64,000 nucleotides of DNA from Leptodactylus fallax (lineage: Eukaryota; Chordata; Amphibia; Anura; Leptodactylidae). The position numbers and the translations under genes are program-made. Under the pieces are notes generated by a model, which was given only the letters and a program-made list of their open reading frames with translations, did not search any database and was not told where the DNA came from. Below, piece by piece: positions 22,157-33,718 of the stretch. The stretch covers positions 6,835,501-6,899,500 of the forward strand of contig CAMRHE010000054.1 in assembly GCA_947044405.1 (NCBI GenBank), in the 5' to 3' direction. Numbering within the stretch: position 1 is the first letter of the stretch; each line of letters starts with the position of its first letter.

Positions 22157-22497
22157 TAAGCCTAAGGCCCCACGCAGTGAATCGCTGCCAAAAAACGCTG
22201 CGGAAAAGACCGCGGCGGAAACGCATTGCAGAGTTTTTCACAGAAAGTCCGCAGAGTTTTCCTCTGCGGACTTTCTGCCCTTATTATACCTATATGGAAA
22301 ACGCCAGTGTTTCTGTAGGTATAATTGACATGCTGTGATTTGCAAAAACACTCACGGTTTTGAAATCGCAGCATTTCTACTGCAGATTTTTTTCTCTGCA
22401 ATGTATGAATGGGATTAGACAGGATCTCATCCACTTTGCAGGTAATGTAAAAAGCAGAGTTTTTTGCCGCGCCATTTTCAGGCCCCAGCCTAAGTAA
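22157..22497. repeat. foldback MITE, GGGGCCTTAGCCTAA family
   Basis: TTAAGCCTAAGGCCCCACGC and GGCCCCAGCCTAAGTAA at the ends. Inside, TTTCACAGAAAGTCCGCAGA and TCTGCGGACTTTCTG form an inverted pair. Sits in the intron before the exon at 21688. Confidence 0.7.
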
Positions 22498-22781
22498 GGA
22501 AAAACAAAGGTGGGGCATCCAGAGATGTTTACCCTTACATACCAATGTCTATTTAGTTGATTTATGTAACATCAGAAATGTTGGAAGTATTATTATTATT
22601 GAGAGACCTGCACTCTTAAAATTTCTAACCACATTTTCAAGTAGAACCCTTATTATCCTGTACATTATTATGGAGAAGTCTGCAGCTTGTAAATTATACT
22701 ACCTCTGGTGCTAACAAAATAATCAATCAAAAAAGAAAGCCTATAATAGGTTAGTATAGATATAAAATCCATATTACTTAC

Positions 22782-22888
22782 ATTTGCGCTAATTCCTTCC
22801 CCTCCATCTGGTGTTTTGGGAAAAGCATCATACATTGAAGAGACATATGTAATAACTGACTTTTCATCTGGAGAAGATACATCTACAT
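22782..22888 (-). CDS. dst: dystonin exon, CH2 to plakin-domain junction
   Basis: 107 nt on the minus strand, 2 nt + 35 codons, between a CCTAG acceptor and a GTAAGT donor. The peptide begins [20 protein letters not shown] and ends DGGEGISAN. This is the highly conserved last helix of CH2 in plakins followed by the linker into the spectrin repeats. The preceding exon supplies the first base of the leading Asp codon. No frame damage is present. The exon lies 1.5 kb downstream of the previous one, and that intron holds a palindromic TTAA-flanked MITE (24010-24320) and another palindromic repeat (22934-23428). Confidence 0.95.
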
Positions 22889-22933
22889 CTAGGGATAAAA
22901 TAGATAAAGTGCTTTAGTGTAAAGTGTCTTATC

Positions 22934-23428
22934 AAAAGGAGTCTACCATCTCCCTCAAGCATACTCAATTTCTACCAAAATATTACAGAGCACATTACAG
23001 TGATAAACAACATACCTCTGATCTGTATGTCACTTTTGTAGATTTGGGGAAAAACAAGTTTGAAGTCTTATGCGAATGAGGCAGTTGGTGCAGAGGGGGT
23101 GGGCCTTCAGCCTTAAAACATTGCTCTTGCAGTTCAAGTAGGATGGGTGATGTCATATCAGAGGGAGGACCAAATCTCATTGTATGGGGCTGTGCAGGCA
23201 GGAGATAGTTAGGGGTCTGAACAGCAAGAGAAGTGATATAGGAAGCTGAAGTCTTGCATCCAGTGCACCAACTGTCTCATTTGCAGAAGACTTTAAAGTT
23301 GTTTTTCTTCACATCTACAAAAGTGACATACATAACAGAGTTATGTTGTTTAACACTGTAATACACTTTTTAACACGGTGGAGGCAGTCAAATATGTGTG
23401 TGGAAGGTGGTAGATTCCCTTTAAAGTG
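22934..23428. repeat. palindromic MITE, TTTAAAGGGAATCTACC type
   Basis: AAAAGGAGTCTACCATCTCC faces GGTGGTAGATTCCCTTTAAAG, and inner pairs such as TGTCACTTTTGTAGAT / ATCTACAAAAGTGACA continue the fold. T2-like by its CTTTAA end. Confidence 0.65.
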
Positions 23429-24009
23429 TTTAAGGCATTTTGTCTTCATCCTTAAGAGGTAGCTCCACATAGAATATGACTTCTAAGTAAAGTAGGCATG
23501 TAATTATAACCTTTTATCTGAATTTACACTTAATAAAAAAAAAAAAAAGGTTACATCCCTAGATATTCCAAGAATAATATTAGAATAGTGCCACCTGCTG
23601 TTTCTATGAATAACCTTCCTCTGTCCATCACAGTAAATGTGCAAAGGTGGACATGCATAGTCAGTTTTGCCTCTCCCTCTGCTCCACTAAGTATGCTCCC
23701 TGGTGAGGGGAGTGACTGTCTCAGCATCTTCTTTGTTTGTCAGAGGAGTTGCTCTAAGCGAGTGATAAAGAAATAGCCCTTGCTCTGTATCATCTTTGAC
23801 AAACAAGAAAGACCTCGCAGCTTCAGAAGCTCACCACACCAGGGATCCCTCTGCATACTCAATGGAGAGAAGCAAAACTTAGAATGTGTCTCCACCCAGG
23901 CACATTTACTGAAGTGGACACAGTAAAGACTATTTATAGAAACATGTGGTTACGTTATTCTAACATTATCTGGGAATATACAAAAAATGTTTATAATTCT
24001 GGGCTGGAC

Positions 24010-24320
24010 TTAAAGGGGTTATTCCATGAAAAATATTGATTCACTATCCATAGGATAGAGGTTAAATTGCTGATCGATGGGGTTCTGACCGCTATGACCC
24101 CCACCAATCCTGAGAAAAAAGAATACCCACACTATGAATGCAACTGCTGTAATGCAGCTGAATCCCTAGTGGACACCAATGAATCCCCATTCCCATTCAC
24201 TTTAATGGGAGCGCCGAAGACAGCATAAAGGAGTCTCAGTGGTCAAACCCCACAGACCAGCGATTTATCATCTTTCTTATAGATAGAGGTTAACTATTTT
24301 TCATGGCATAACCACTTTAA
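24010..24320. mobile_element. T2-like MITE with TTAA target
   Basis: Begins TTAAAGGGGTTATTCCATGA and ends TCATGGCATAACCACTTTAA. A TTAA at each end plus the AAAGGGG terminus is the pattern described for Xenopus T2 MITEs (Kolobok-type). It lies 57 bp from the CH2 exon at 24378. Confidence 0.75.
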
Positions 24321-24377
24321 CTATAATTAATATTCTTTCTGGGCAACTCATTTAATATACTGAGAATTATATTGTAC

Positions 24378-24490
24378 CTTCTGGATCCAGAAGTCTGGTG
24401 ACACCCAGTTTTTCAGCTACATAAAAAGCATTTTCTAAGTTTGTAATGTTGCTTTGAACAGCAACGGTATCCATGTCAATCAGGTCCGGC
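24378..24490 (-). CDS. dst: dystonin exon, end of second CH (actin-binding) domain
   Basis: This is the most 5' dst exon visible in the window. Read on the minus strand it starts after a TTTTGCAG acceptor and ends at a GTACAAT donor; 113 nt, 1 nt + 37 codons + 1 nt. The peptide starts [14 protein letters not shown] and ends VTRLLDPE, which matches the CH2 domain of dystonin and its paralogue MACF1. CH1-CH2 binds F-actin in the neuronal and muscle isoforms. The first base completes an Arg codon begun in an upstream exon that I could not find anywhere up to 64000, so the preceding intron is longer than 39.5 kb or the exon is outside. The last G joins AT of the next exon to give Asp. Exon assignment is firm; dystonin rather than MACF1 is decided by later exons. 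Confidence 0.93.
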
Positions 24491-25003
24491 CTGCAAAATA
24501 ATACACAACAAAGTAAGATATTTGTGGTATAAAAAAATAAAAGTAATGTTTAATATTTAATTTTTTATATATTTTAGCACATAAAATAACCAAGTCCACT
24601 TGTCATTCCACCTACTTTAACGGTCTTATGATTGCTGCACAGTCAAAACACTCAACAAACTTGAAACAAGCTGAAGCAGCACGACATGCTGCACTGATTA
24701 GTACACAGGGAATGTGCTTATTATTAGGCCTCATGCACCCGAACGTACTCCAAACTCATCATAACCGATGATCTCAAATGCATTATAATACTACTAGACA
24801 GCTTTACGTCTAGTCTAGTACAGTAGTTATCGGGCCATTTGGGAGCTCACTGCAACATAACTGACTATGATGCAGAGAGTTCCATGTACACAGCTGTGTT
24901 CAGTCCAGGAAATACAGCCTGTACACGAATGGGAATATGGTTACATGCATGAGGCCTAAATCTTTAAATTTCATGGATTATATCTTTTATACATATGAAC
25001 AAT

Positions 25004-25657
25004 TGTAACATCTCTGCCGTTTCGGGTCTCTGCGCCGCCCTCTGCTCGCACGCTGTGGCGAAGGAGGCGTGTTCAGTTTGGTTCTTTATGTAAGTTTCTT
25101 GCTGCTCAGTCTGAACATGGTCCTAGTCAGTGTAATGGATTTCCGGCCCCACCCGTGTCTGAACATTTCTCTCTGGACTGCATAGAGTTAATCTCTTCCT
25201 GGACTGTGTGATTGACAGCCTGTGTACCTATCAGATCTGTGGCTGGGCCCAGACTTTCTATATACAGGATGTCATTTCTCAGCAAGTTGCCGGTTATTAC
25301 ACTTGTGTTTTGCCTGCTCTCTTTCTATACTCCTTGATACTTTGTTACTTGATTCTCTGACCCTTTGGCTTGCCTTTTGACTATTCTCTTGGATTTTGAC
25401 TTTGTACTGCTTTGCTCGTTTGTTACTGACCCCTTGGCTTGCTCACTCTGCTTCTGTGTTGTTTTTGTCTTGTCCTGTTCTCTGTGTCACTTACTCAGTA
25501 TAGGGTTTGTCTTCTGGTTGTCCTTTTACCGTTTAGGGTAACTGAGGCAATAGGAAGAGTCAGTGGCTGGGGTGAGATTAGGGCTCACTTGTCTCTGTCC
25601 TTCCTCCCAGACCGCTGCAGTAGTGTCAGGGTTGCTACGTTTGGCAAGACCCTTACA
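25004..25657 (+). mobile_element. solo LTR, 654 bp, 5-bp TSD
   Basis: Begins TGTAACATC and ends GACCCTTACA. Flanks ACAAT at 24999-25003 and 25658-25662 are identical. The middle is pyrimidine-rich with repeated GACCCTTTGGCTTG-type phrases, as in Gypsy-type LTRs of frogs. No internal retroviral or Gypsy genes are present. The ORF across its 3' half is not a gene. Confidence 0.8.
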
Positions 25658-25662
25658 ACAAT

Positions 25663-26990
25663 AGCTCCTTACATATCAGACTGAATTTTGTTTGGTACAA
25701 AAGAATAATGTGTATCAAACACCAAGATTAAAGTGCACCATTCCAAATATATTTAGTTAATTGTACAAGATAAAATGCACTGTGCATGTCAGTTCATAAC
25801 CATTCATAATATGTGCCAATAAATGGAAACACTATTTAGTCCCCTTGCTTTGTCAGGGGTAAAACGCACGTTGGGGCTGCAGGTGGAGGTTGCAACACTT
25901 CATGGTATATACCAGTGTGTTTATATGTACTTGTTTATGGTCAGTGCTTCATGCTTATTTTCTATGTGTGCATTTGTATTATAATCCTTATGGTGTGGTC
26001 CTAGTAATTATATCAGTGTTAACTTGTTTGCAGTTCAATAATCCATGGCTATTATAGCCTGTATTTGATATATATCTGCACATGCACGTTTATGGTATAT
26101 TTTGAGATTCCTAGGCACATGCATATGAATTGTGATACACTTTATTTATTCATTAGATATTTGATTTATGCATTGCTTCACTGTATTTATTTATGCATTG
26201 TGCACTTTATATATGTTTCTGTTTAGATTATTTAGACCTGATATGTACACTGTCTGATATTATATTTACATCTGGTACTCGGCATGTTATGTTTTTATTG
26301 TTTTTAACTTTTCCTTTTTTGTGTTTATAATAAAAATATTTGGATTTATTTATATAAGTGTGTTTGAAATTTTTGTAATGGTAGCTAGACCATTCCAGAT
26401 AGGCATATGTTTAATATAGGATGAGGGAGTATCTTATATCATTTACCTATTATAGCGAATTTTGTTGGTTATGAGTTCTGTTTGGTGCTACTGCATTGTT
26501 ATTTAGGCGAGTTGCTGCTACGTGTAAAGCTGCTATTGTTAATGCTAATCAGTGCCAATGATGTATAGCATTTACCTTATTATTAGACCTATTGATTTAT
26601 TGTTCCTAGCCCTATACACTAACACTACTGTTTATCTAATAAAATAAACTTGTATCTGTATTAAATGACTAGCCTGTTGGGAGCAGCTGAACATATTACA
26701 CTCCTAGAAACATGGAATCTGCCTTTCAGGACACCCTTAGGACAGAGATGAAGCCAAGGAACTAAGTATAACCACAGCAGCATGTGCAGATCCCTGAAGC
26801 ATCAAAATTGTGGCAGAAAAAGTACACTGGCCTCTTGAATATTACATTACCAGACATATGTTGTTATAAGGGAAGGCATGACTAGGATACATGGGAGTTT
26901 TTTTTTATTGTTTATTATACGTGAGTTAATTCCTTTACAGTAAGCAACCACACTCAACAAATGCTGGTCATGTACAACCCGAATATGCAT
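25663..26990. other. dst: dst intron, no gene seen
   Basis: AT-rich; 25850-26350 carries the repeat with TCAGGGGTAAAACGCACG noted under 20150. Nothing else recognised. Confidence 0.4.
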
Positions 26991-27260
26991 CCTGTAACAC
27001 TGGCTTGTGGCCATCAGTGTTCATGCTCCTATCAGCAGTCACACCTGCCAGACTACCTTCAAGCCCTGTTGAGCCTTTCTTTCCCCTCCTCACTGCTGCC
27101 TACATCTTCCTCCTGCACTGAATGCTTGTAGGGCTGGACCTTTAGGATACAGCAATGGAGTGTGTGCCAGTATTGTGTCCCCATCCAATCCCCTGTCACC
27201 TCAGGTTATAAAAGATACCTTTCGCCACAGTAAGGTGCACAAGTAATATAGGTTCCTAGC

Positions 27261-30072
27261 CAGGGGCGCACCGCTAATGAGGCGAGGTGAGGCGGCCGCC
27301 TCAGGCGGCACTGTCTGGGGGGCGGCATTTTACTATTTAATGTAAACCAGCCCAGGACAGGCCGCTTTAAAAAAAAAAAAAAAAAAAAAACAGAGCTGAG
27401 CGCGGCCTGTCCTGGGCTGGTTTACAAGACGTTGCATCTCAGCGCAGGCGGCGATACAATGACGTCATCACGCCGCCTACGCTGAGACGCAGACGTCGCG
27501 GACAAGAGGAGGAGGCGGCGGCGGCTACATCAAGGCATCGCAGGTGAGTATAGCTTTTTTTTTATCTATATAAATAGGCCGTAACCTGTTGGAGTATCCC
27601 CGGCAGGTCAGGGCCTATTTATTTACCTACCCTGCTCGTGGCCGCCCCCGCTTCCCCTTCTGCTATGGGCCGCAGAAAGGGAAGCGGATGCCGCTGTGAG
27701 CGGCCGCGGGCATCGGTAAGTTAGGCCGCGGGCCGCAAATACTACTATTATTATACTCCGGGGTCTATTCAGACCCCGGAGTATAATAATCAGAGGCCTA
27801 GGGTTGGTGAGGGAACATAAAAAACAGTGTTACTCACCTCCTGCGATCCGATGTAACTCCGAGCAGGCTTGAGGCCTGTGGTGAGGTCTTGCGTCGCCGG
27901 CCTGATCACGTGACGAGTGTGCGCAATTAAACAGGGCCGAAAGCTGCAAGGAGTGCACCGGTGTCCAGGATAGGTAAGTAACTCTGGTTTTTATGTTTGT
28001 ATTCTCCCCTGGGTCTCCAATCATTATACTCTGGGGTCTGAAAAGACCCCAGAGTATAATAATAGTTCATGGGTGGTCCACTATGGGGCATAATACCCTG
28101 TGCAGGGACCACTGTAGAGCATAATACAAGTGCAGGGGCCACTATGGAGCATAATACCAGTGCAGGGGCCACTATGGAGCATAATACCAGTGCAAGGGCC
28201 ACTATGGAGGATAATACCAGTGCAGGGGCCACTATAGAGCATAATACCCTGTGCAGGGACCACTATAGAGCATAAAGCCCTGTGCAGGGGCCACTCTGGA
28301 GCATAATACAAGTGCAGGGGCCACTATAGAGCATAATACCGAGTGCAGGGGCCACTATAGAGCATAATACCCTGTGCAGGGACCACTGTAGAGCATAATA
28401 CCCTGTGCAGGGGCCACTCTGGAGCAAAATACAAGTGCAGGGGCCACTATAGAGCATAATACCGAGTGCAGGGGCCACTATAGAGCATAATAAAAGTGCA
28501 GGGGCCTCTATGGAGCATAATACCAGTGCAAGGGCCACTATGGAGGATAATACCAGTGCAGGGGCCACTATGGAGCATAATACCCTGTGCAGGGGCCACT
28601 CTGGAGCATAATACCAGTGCAGGGGCCACTATGGAGCATAATACCGTGTGCTGGGGCCACTATAGAGCATAATACAAGTGCAGGGGCCACTATGGAGCAT
28701 AATACCAGTGCAGGGGCCAATATGGGGCATAAAACTGTGTGCAGGAGTTGCTGCGGAACATAATACCGTGTGCAGTGGCCAATGTGGGGCATAATACCGT
28801 GAGCAGGGGCCACTATGGAGCATAATACCGTGTGCAGGGGCCGCTGAGAGGCATAATACAGTGTGCAGGGGCCGCTGCGGGCCATAATACTGTGTAATAC
28901 TGTGTGCAGGGGCTGCTGTGGAACTTTATAGTGTGTGTAAATGGGGCGCCATAAACATGGGCTATGGCACCTGTTTATATTATACGCTGTCTGTTTATAG
29001 TGACCATGTGATGTAATTACAGCCTTGTCACATACACGTGTATAGGACAAAGCTGTAGTTACATGACATGGCCGCTATGAGATGAAATACACTATGTAAA
29101 CAGAGAAGCGGTCACTGCGCTTACACAGGTACCATTCAAACAGCTGATCAGTGGGGGTCCTGGGTTTTTGAACCCCACTGATTAGTTTATTAATGACCTG
29201 GAAAACCTTTTAATTAGTTAACACCTGGGGTATTATTAATAAGGGGCACTATTTATACAGGGTACACACGGACATTATTAATATAAAGATGCACTTGGGG
29301 GTATTATTCATTATGGGGGGTTATATCATATATTTTATAATTGGGGGTAGCAGCAGGATAGGTGTGTAGGTGAGGACAATGTGGGTTGGATGCCTGGAAA
29401 AGTGAGGAGCCAAAGATGTCTGTGTTGCAAACTTTACAGAGACAAGTCACAGCTGGAAGAAGTGGTCATGGCGGTCCAAAGGGAAGAGAAGAGAAATGTG
29501 AAGGATTAGTCAGAGACGTCACCTGTAAGTCACAGAATGTTACTGCCCTGTATTCACCTAAATGATAGAGGATAAATACCTGAGTGATGGGGGTCTGTCT
29601 GCTGAGACCCCCACTGAGCCTGAGAATTGGGTTTTTCCCCCCACTAGGTGGGAATTCAGCCTGACCGCAGCCATATATATAGGTGTGTCACTTGGTGGAT
29701 GGACGAACCCGCGTGGCTCTCATTCACTTCAATGGGAGTGCCAAAGATACCCGAAGTCCAGTACTCAGCTATCTGCGGCGCTCCTATTATAGAGAATGGG
29801 GGCCACGTGGGCTCGTCCATCCACCAAGCAGAAGATGTGTGAAGTTACTTTCATTGTTAATGCCATGTTGTTGATCTGATACTGAAGTAATACAGGAAGA
29901 AGAATTCTTATAAACTGTTTTATAACTTTGTGTATTGTGTATATTGTGCGACGATAACAGTGTGTTAAACTAGTAGCAAGGAAACTCAGTTTTTTGTTTT
30001 TTTTTTTTTGGGGGGGGGGGGGCGTCTTTCTATAGTCCGCCTCAGGCAGCAAAGAGGCTAGGTTCACCACTG
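27261..30072. mobile_element. 2.8-kb non-autonomous hAT with long minisatellite, perfect 8-bp TSD
   Basis: Starts CAGGGGCGCACCGCTAATGA and ends AGGCTAGGTTCACCACTG. Flanks TTCCTAGC at 27253-27260 and 30073-30080 are identical. Near the ends GAGGCGGCCGCCTCAGGCGG and GTCCGCCTCAGGCAGC are inverted relatives. Inside are a hairpin (TTATACTCCGGGGTCT / AGACCCCGGAGTATAA, about 27750-27788), a second one at 28024-28062, and the minisatellite. No transposase frame. Confidence 0.88.
28064..28915. repeat. minisatellite, unit about 30-36 bp, roughly 25 copies
   Basis: Unit of the form GTGCAGGGGCCACTATGGAG + CATAATACC, varying in length by insertions such as CCTGT or GT before GCAGG. The long open frames on both strands (Pro-Ala-Leu-Val-Leu-Cys-Ser-type repeats) are read-through of the unit, not proteins. 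The same unit occurs at 6560-6670 and, inverted, at 39460-39755. Confidence 0.9.
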
Positions 30073-30528
30073 TTCCTAGCTACTCCCTGCAAATGTGTGC
30101 TTACTACTGTTCTGACTTGTTACCTGCAATAGGCCCTGGTTTGTTTTCTGACCTTGTTCCCTGTTATCTAATTACACTTATACTGACTACCTGTGTCTGA
30201 TCTTGGCCTGTTCCTGACCTCTGATCCTGTGCTGCCTGATATCACTTGCTACCTGTATTTCTAACTTTGAACTCTTCCAGTCATGATCTTGATCTATACC
30301 TGACTACTCTCTTGCCTGATCCCTTAGTGTTTTGCAACAGTTTCTCTTGGTTAGCCATCACCTACATCAGGACTACTCTTAGAGTTTCCCTGCAATGAAA
30401 TCCAGATCCCCATACAAGGATTAAAGTGTAAAGACTAGAAAACCACTTAGATAGCATCCTCAAAGGTAGCCCAAAGGCAAACAGGTATGGTGCGGCAGTA
30501 GGTCCACACCCACTGAGTATCACACAAT

Positions 30529-31490
30529 AAAACTAGCATTTAATGTGCCCAAACAGACAACACTTTACAACAAAATAAAAGTGAGGAGCTCCAGAATGAA
30601 TAGCTCATAAATTCAGGTTTTTTTTTCTCCTAAATATAACATGTACTGTACCAGGATAACCAGTATGTTATCTGTGTCACACTTGGTCTTAAACAATTCT
30701 GTCAGATTAAGACTACATGTACATTACAGTGTGCATGTAGCCAGACCATGATTGAACATCATGGATGGCACATGGATGACATCTATGTACTGCCCGATGC
30801 CTTCACAGCCCCATTCACTGCTCTCAGTGAGTCCGGGATCCAAAATGGACAGGTATAGGGACATGTCCAAAAGCTAAAGGTTGCTCCATGGTTAAATATT
30901 AAAGTTCTATTTTGCTTTTTTTTAACATAACAGTTTGTGATTTGACGTCACAGGTATTCATTCCTGAAGCAGCGTTTCTGCTTAATGCATTTCCATAGCA
31001 TGCATAGTACAGACATAGAGACTACAGAGCTGTCAAAAAATAATATAAATCTGTATACTTCTTCAATAACAACTGGAAAAAAAAGGAAAAAAAGGGGGGG
31101 GGGGGGGAATTTATTAAAACTTGTGTTTTGCGCCTGTACACTAGTTTTATTCAAGTCTTCAGCTGCTGCAAGATGTACCTGAATTATTAAGAGGCTCTGG
31201 CTCTCATTCTTGTGCGCCAGAATTGAAATCTATGCCAGTCATGAATTGGCTTAGATTTCAAGAACAACTCATACCCAGCGTTCTGATGTAAGTTAAAGTA
31301 AATTTGTTGCACAGAGGCATACCCACCCTGGCCACCTTGGTCTTCACCTTGCTCGCCCACTTTCAGAAAAAGTGGTGAGCGGGCTGCACCAGGAACAATG
31401 TGGCACATTTTTTAAGCATGAAAGGCCTTTGCGCCAAATGTGTGCCATTTACACATTTACATCCATTTATACCAGAAAACTGTTGTACTT
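30529..31490. other. dst: dst intron, no gene seen
   Basis: Unassigned; a G-run at about 31094-31108 follows an A-rich stretch. No coding evidence. Confidence 0.4.
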
Positions 31491-31493
31491 TAG

Positions 31494-31898
31494 TTAGGGT
31501 TGGTTCACATTTGCGCCTGGTGTCTCTCCGCAGTGAATCCGACCTAAATATCAGGAAAAAGGATTGGGAAAGGTTTGCAAATGGTTTGTTTAAAAACCCA
31601 TTCACTTCAATGGGTTTTTAAAGCAATTCAAAAGGTGTCCGATTGCAGCCTCTGCGCCGCTAAGCTGCTTTTTTTGGTCGGAAACAAAGTCAGACATGTA
31701 GGACTTTGTGTCTGACCAAAAAATGTGGCTTCGCGGCACAGAGGCTGCAATCGGACACCATCGGATTGCTTTAAAAACCCATTGAAGTGAATAGGTTTTT
31801 AAACAAACCTTTTGAAAACCTTTCCCAATCCTTTTTCCTGATATTTAGGTCGGATTCACGGCGAATGGACACCAGGTACAAGTGTGAACTAACCCTAA
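31494..31898. repeat. foldback MITE, GGTTCACA family
   Basis: TTAGGGTTGGTTCACATTTG and CAAGTGTGAACTAACCCTAA are inverted ends. CCGATTGCAGCCTCTGCGCC pairs with its complement at about 31738-31757, so nearly the whole 405 bp folds. Confidence 0.85.
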
Positions 31899-33070
31899 GT
31901 AAATCACATACCCCTACACCCTCATATTAAACATCTTACATGCTATTTTATAGATGGACATCTTGTGCATTGATCATAAAATCTGAAAAATCTAGCTGTA
32001 GCATAATGTGATCTACAATTTGTATTATCCATATATTTATCAAGAGTCTGTCAGACAGTGTTTGGTATGTTTAAAAGCTTCAGATTAATTTTGAGACAGA
32101 TAACCCCCTTAAACTTATTCACTCATATCAAAAGTTAAAAATCAAAAATAAAACTAGTCCCTTCATGAGAATGTTTATATTGTAATAAAACATTAACTGC
32201 AACTAGTAATGGAAATCTGTTAGCTCTATTAGGGACCACTGCAGATCAGCTGCTCTGGGACAATGCAGCGCCCAGAAATGTTTACATCCGGGGGCTGAAT
32301 GAATTCTATGGGGCACCCAGCATGTAACTATTAACAGGAGCCACCCTGCCGGGCAGTCCATGTGTTGAACCCTCGGAGATCTCATATTGATGGTCTATCC
32401 TAAGAAAAGGCCATCAATGTTAGAACGTGGATAATCCATTTAACTCTATCTTTAGTTTACATTTCTCTCTGAGCTGATGAGTGTCGACTAGCAGCCATAC
32501 ACTGAAGACAGAAAGTATTGGTGAATTCACTCTGCTCTCTCTCACTCAGAAACAGCCCCAGAACCAAGTAGGGCATATATAAAGAAGTACTAATATTAGT
32601 AAAGTGATTTGCTTGTGATAGAAAGCTCCTATTTAAAACCAGCATCTGACACGTGTACAGTAGTTTATGACTTGCAGTCCGTTGTGAGATGGATATAGTG
32701 GAGATTTTCAAAGTGAAAAAATTCAATATTGGGAGGGGGAGAGGAAAATGACCTGATAAGAGCAGAAAGAAGCATTTTCTTCTGATATGATATATTGCAA
32801 AGGGATTTTTTATAATCATCCGTTCTAATGATTTCTGCAAAGTTTGCTGAAAAGTTAGTGACCATTTAAGCTCTGGAAATCTTATGACAAACGTTCTTCT
32901 TATCATATAATACATTAAGCCAAGCCATGCAGTAGTGTTGATTATACCTTAAGATTAGTCTACCTGAATAATAGACTAATTATTACCACTCCCTGAATAC
33001 TGCCATAAAATGTGTGCAGAAAAATGCTGTAAAACAACATTTCTTAAAAGGTGATGAATAATGAGAATAT
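31899..33070. other. dst: dst intron with repeat fragments
   Basis: 32210-32450 carries the GATGGTCTATCCTAAG-AAAGGCCATCAATG phrase of a common MITE seen also at about 55230 and 8320. The rest is unassigned. Confidence 0.4.
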
Positions 33071-33072
33071 TA

Positions 33073-33718
33073 CCGTATATACTGGCGTATAAGACGACTT
33101 TTTAACCCCTTAAAATAATGGCTACAGTGGGGGGTCGTCTTATACGCCGGATATACGGGGGCCGCACTGTGTGAGGTGTTTTTTTCCCCGTCAGCGCGTA
33201 GAGAGCCGCTTCCTGGGACCGCCGCGCATGCGCGGCAATCCGCCTCTCACAGTCATTAGAAGAGGCTTAGTACGCGCTGACGGGGCGGCGCGCTGTATGC
33301 TAATGCAGCCGCCCCGTCACAGCGGTCGGCGTCACAGAGCTGGGGGTCACAGGCGGCACTTACAGAAGCATGTCGGATCTTCATTAATATCACAGCATGG
33401 ATGCGAGGGGAAAGCTGGCGGTGCAGTAACGCCAGATTCCCCTCGCATCCATGCTGTGATATTAATGAAGAGCTTAGCTTTACCGTACATGTTTGAAACA
33501 ACCTTATGTTTATAAGTGACAGTTTTGCTGCTATATACAGTACCTGCATGTCATATGCATTTGAATTAAAATTAACATGTTGAAATCAAAGCAGACTTTT
33601 TTTTCATTTGGGAGAGGGGTAGTCTTATACAGTGAGTATATACCAAATTCTATATTTTTAGGGCAGAAGTTGGGGGTCGTCTTATACGCCCAGTCGTCTT
33701 ATACGCCGGCATATACGG
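33073..33718. mobile_element. MITE with CCGTATATACTGGCGTATAA termini and TA target
   Basis: Left end CCGTATATACTGGCGTATAA, right end TTATACGCCGGCATATACGG; TA on both outer sides (33071-33072, 33719-33720). Contains a near-perfect inverted repeat at 33379-33471 centred on GCGGTGCAGTAACGC, with arms around CATGGATGCGAGGGG. Its termini are related to the element at 50091. Confidence 0.75.

Larger units (their letters stand above)
26993..30528 (+). mobile_element. LTR-like sequence split by a hAT element
   Basis: Left part starts TGTAACACTGGCTTGTGG and contains a TATA box (GGTTATAAAAGATA, about 27204). Right part (30081-30528) has LTR-like CTGACCTTGTTCCCTG phrases and ends near GAGTATCACA. Removing the hAT at 27261-30072 with one target copy makes one continuous LTR of about 716 bp. 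I could not find a matching target duplication, so the right boundary is uncertain. Confidence 0.5.

Noticed and set aside
676..24490. The host gene as MACF1 rather than dystonin
   Set aside because: [18 protein letters not shown], the SQSLN-type insert in the 529-nt exon and the BPAG1e-type first exon all fit dystonin; the MACF1 insert at that place is different.
28069..29050. Several overlapping ORFs of 60-160 codons on both strands with regular Pro-Ala-Leu-Val-Leu-Cys-Ser or similar repeats
   Set aside because: They are the minisatellite read in different frames; the unit lengths vary and both strands are open, as expected of a repeat rather than a protein.
33171..33549. Arg/Pro-rich ORFs on both strands near a CpG-rich patch
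   Set aside because: They lie inside the CCGTAT-ended MITE; CpG richness is that of the element, not a promoter island.
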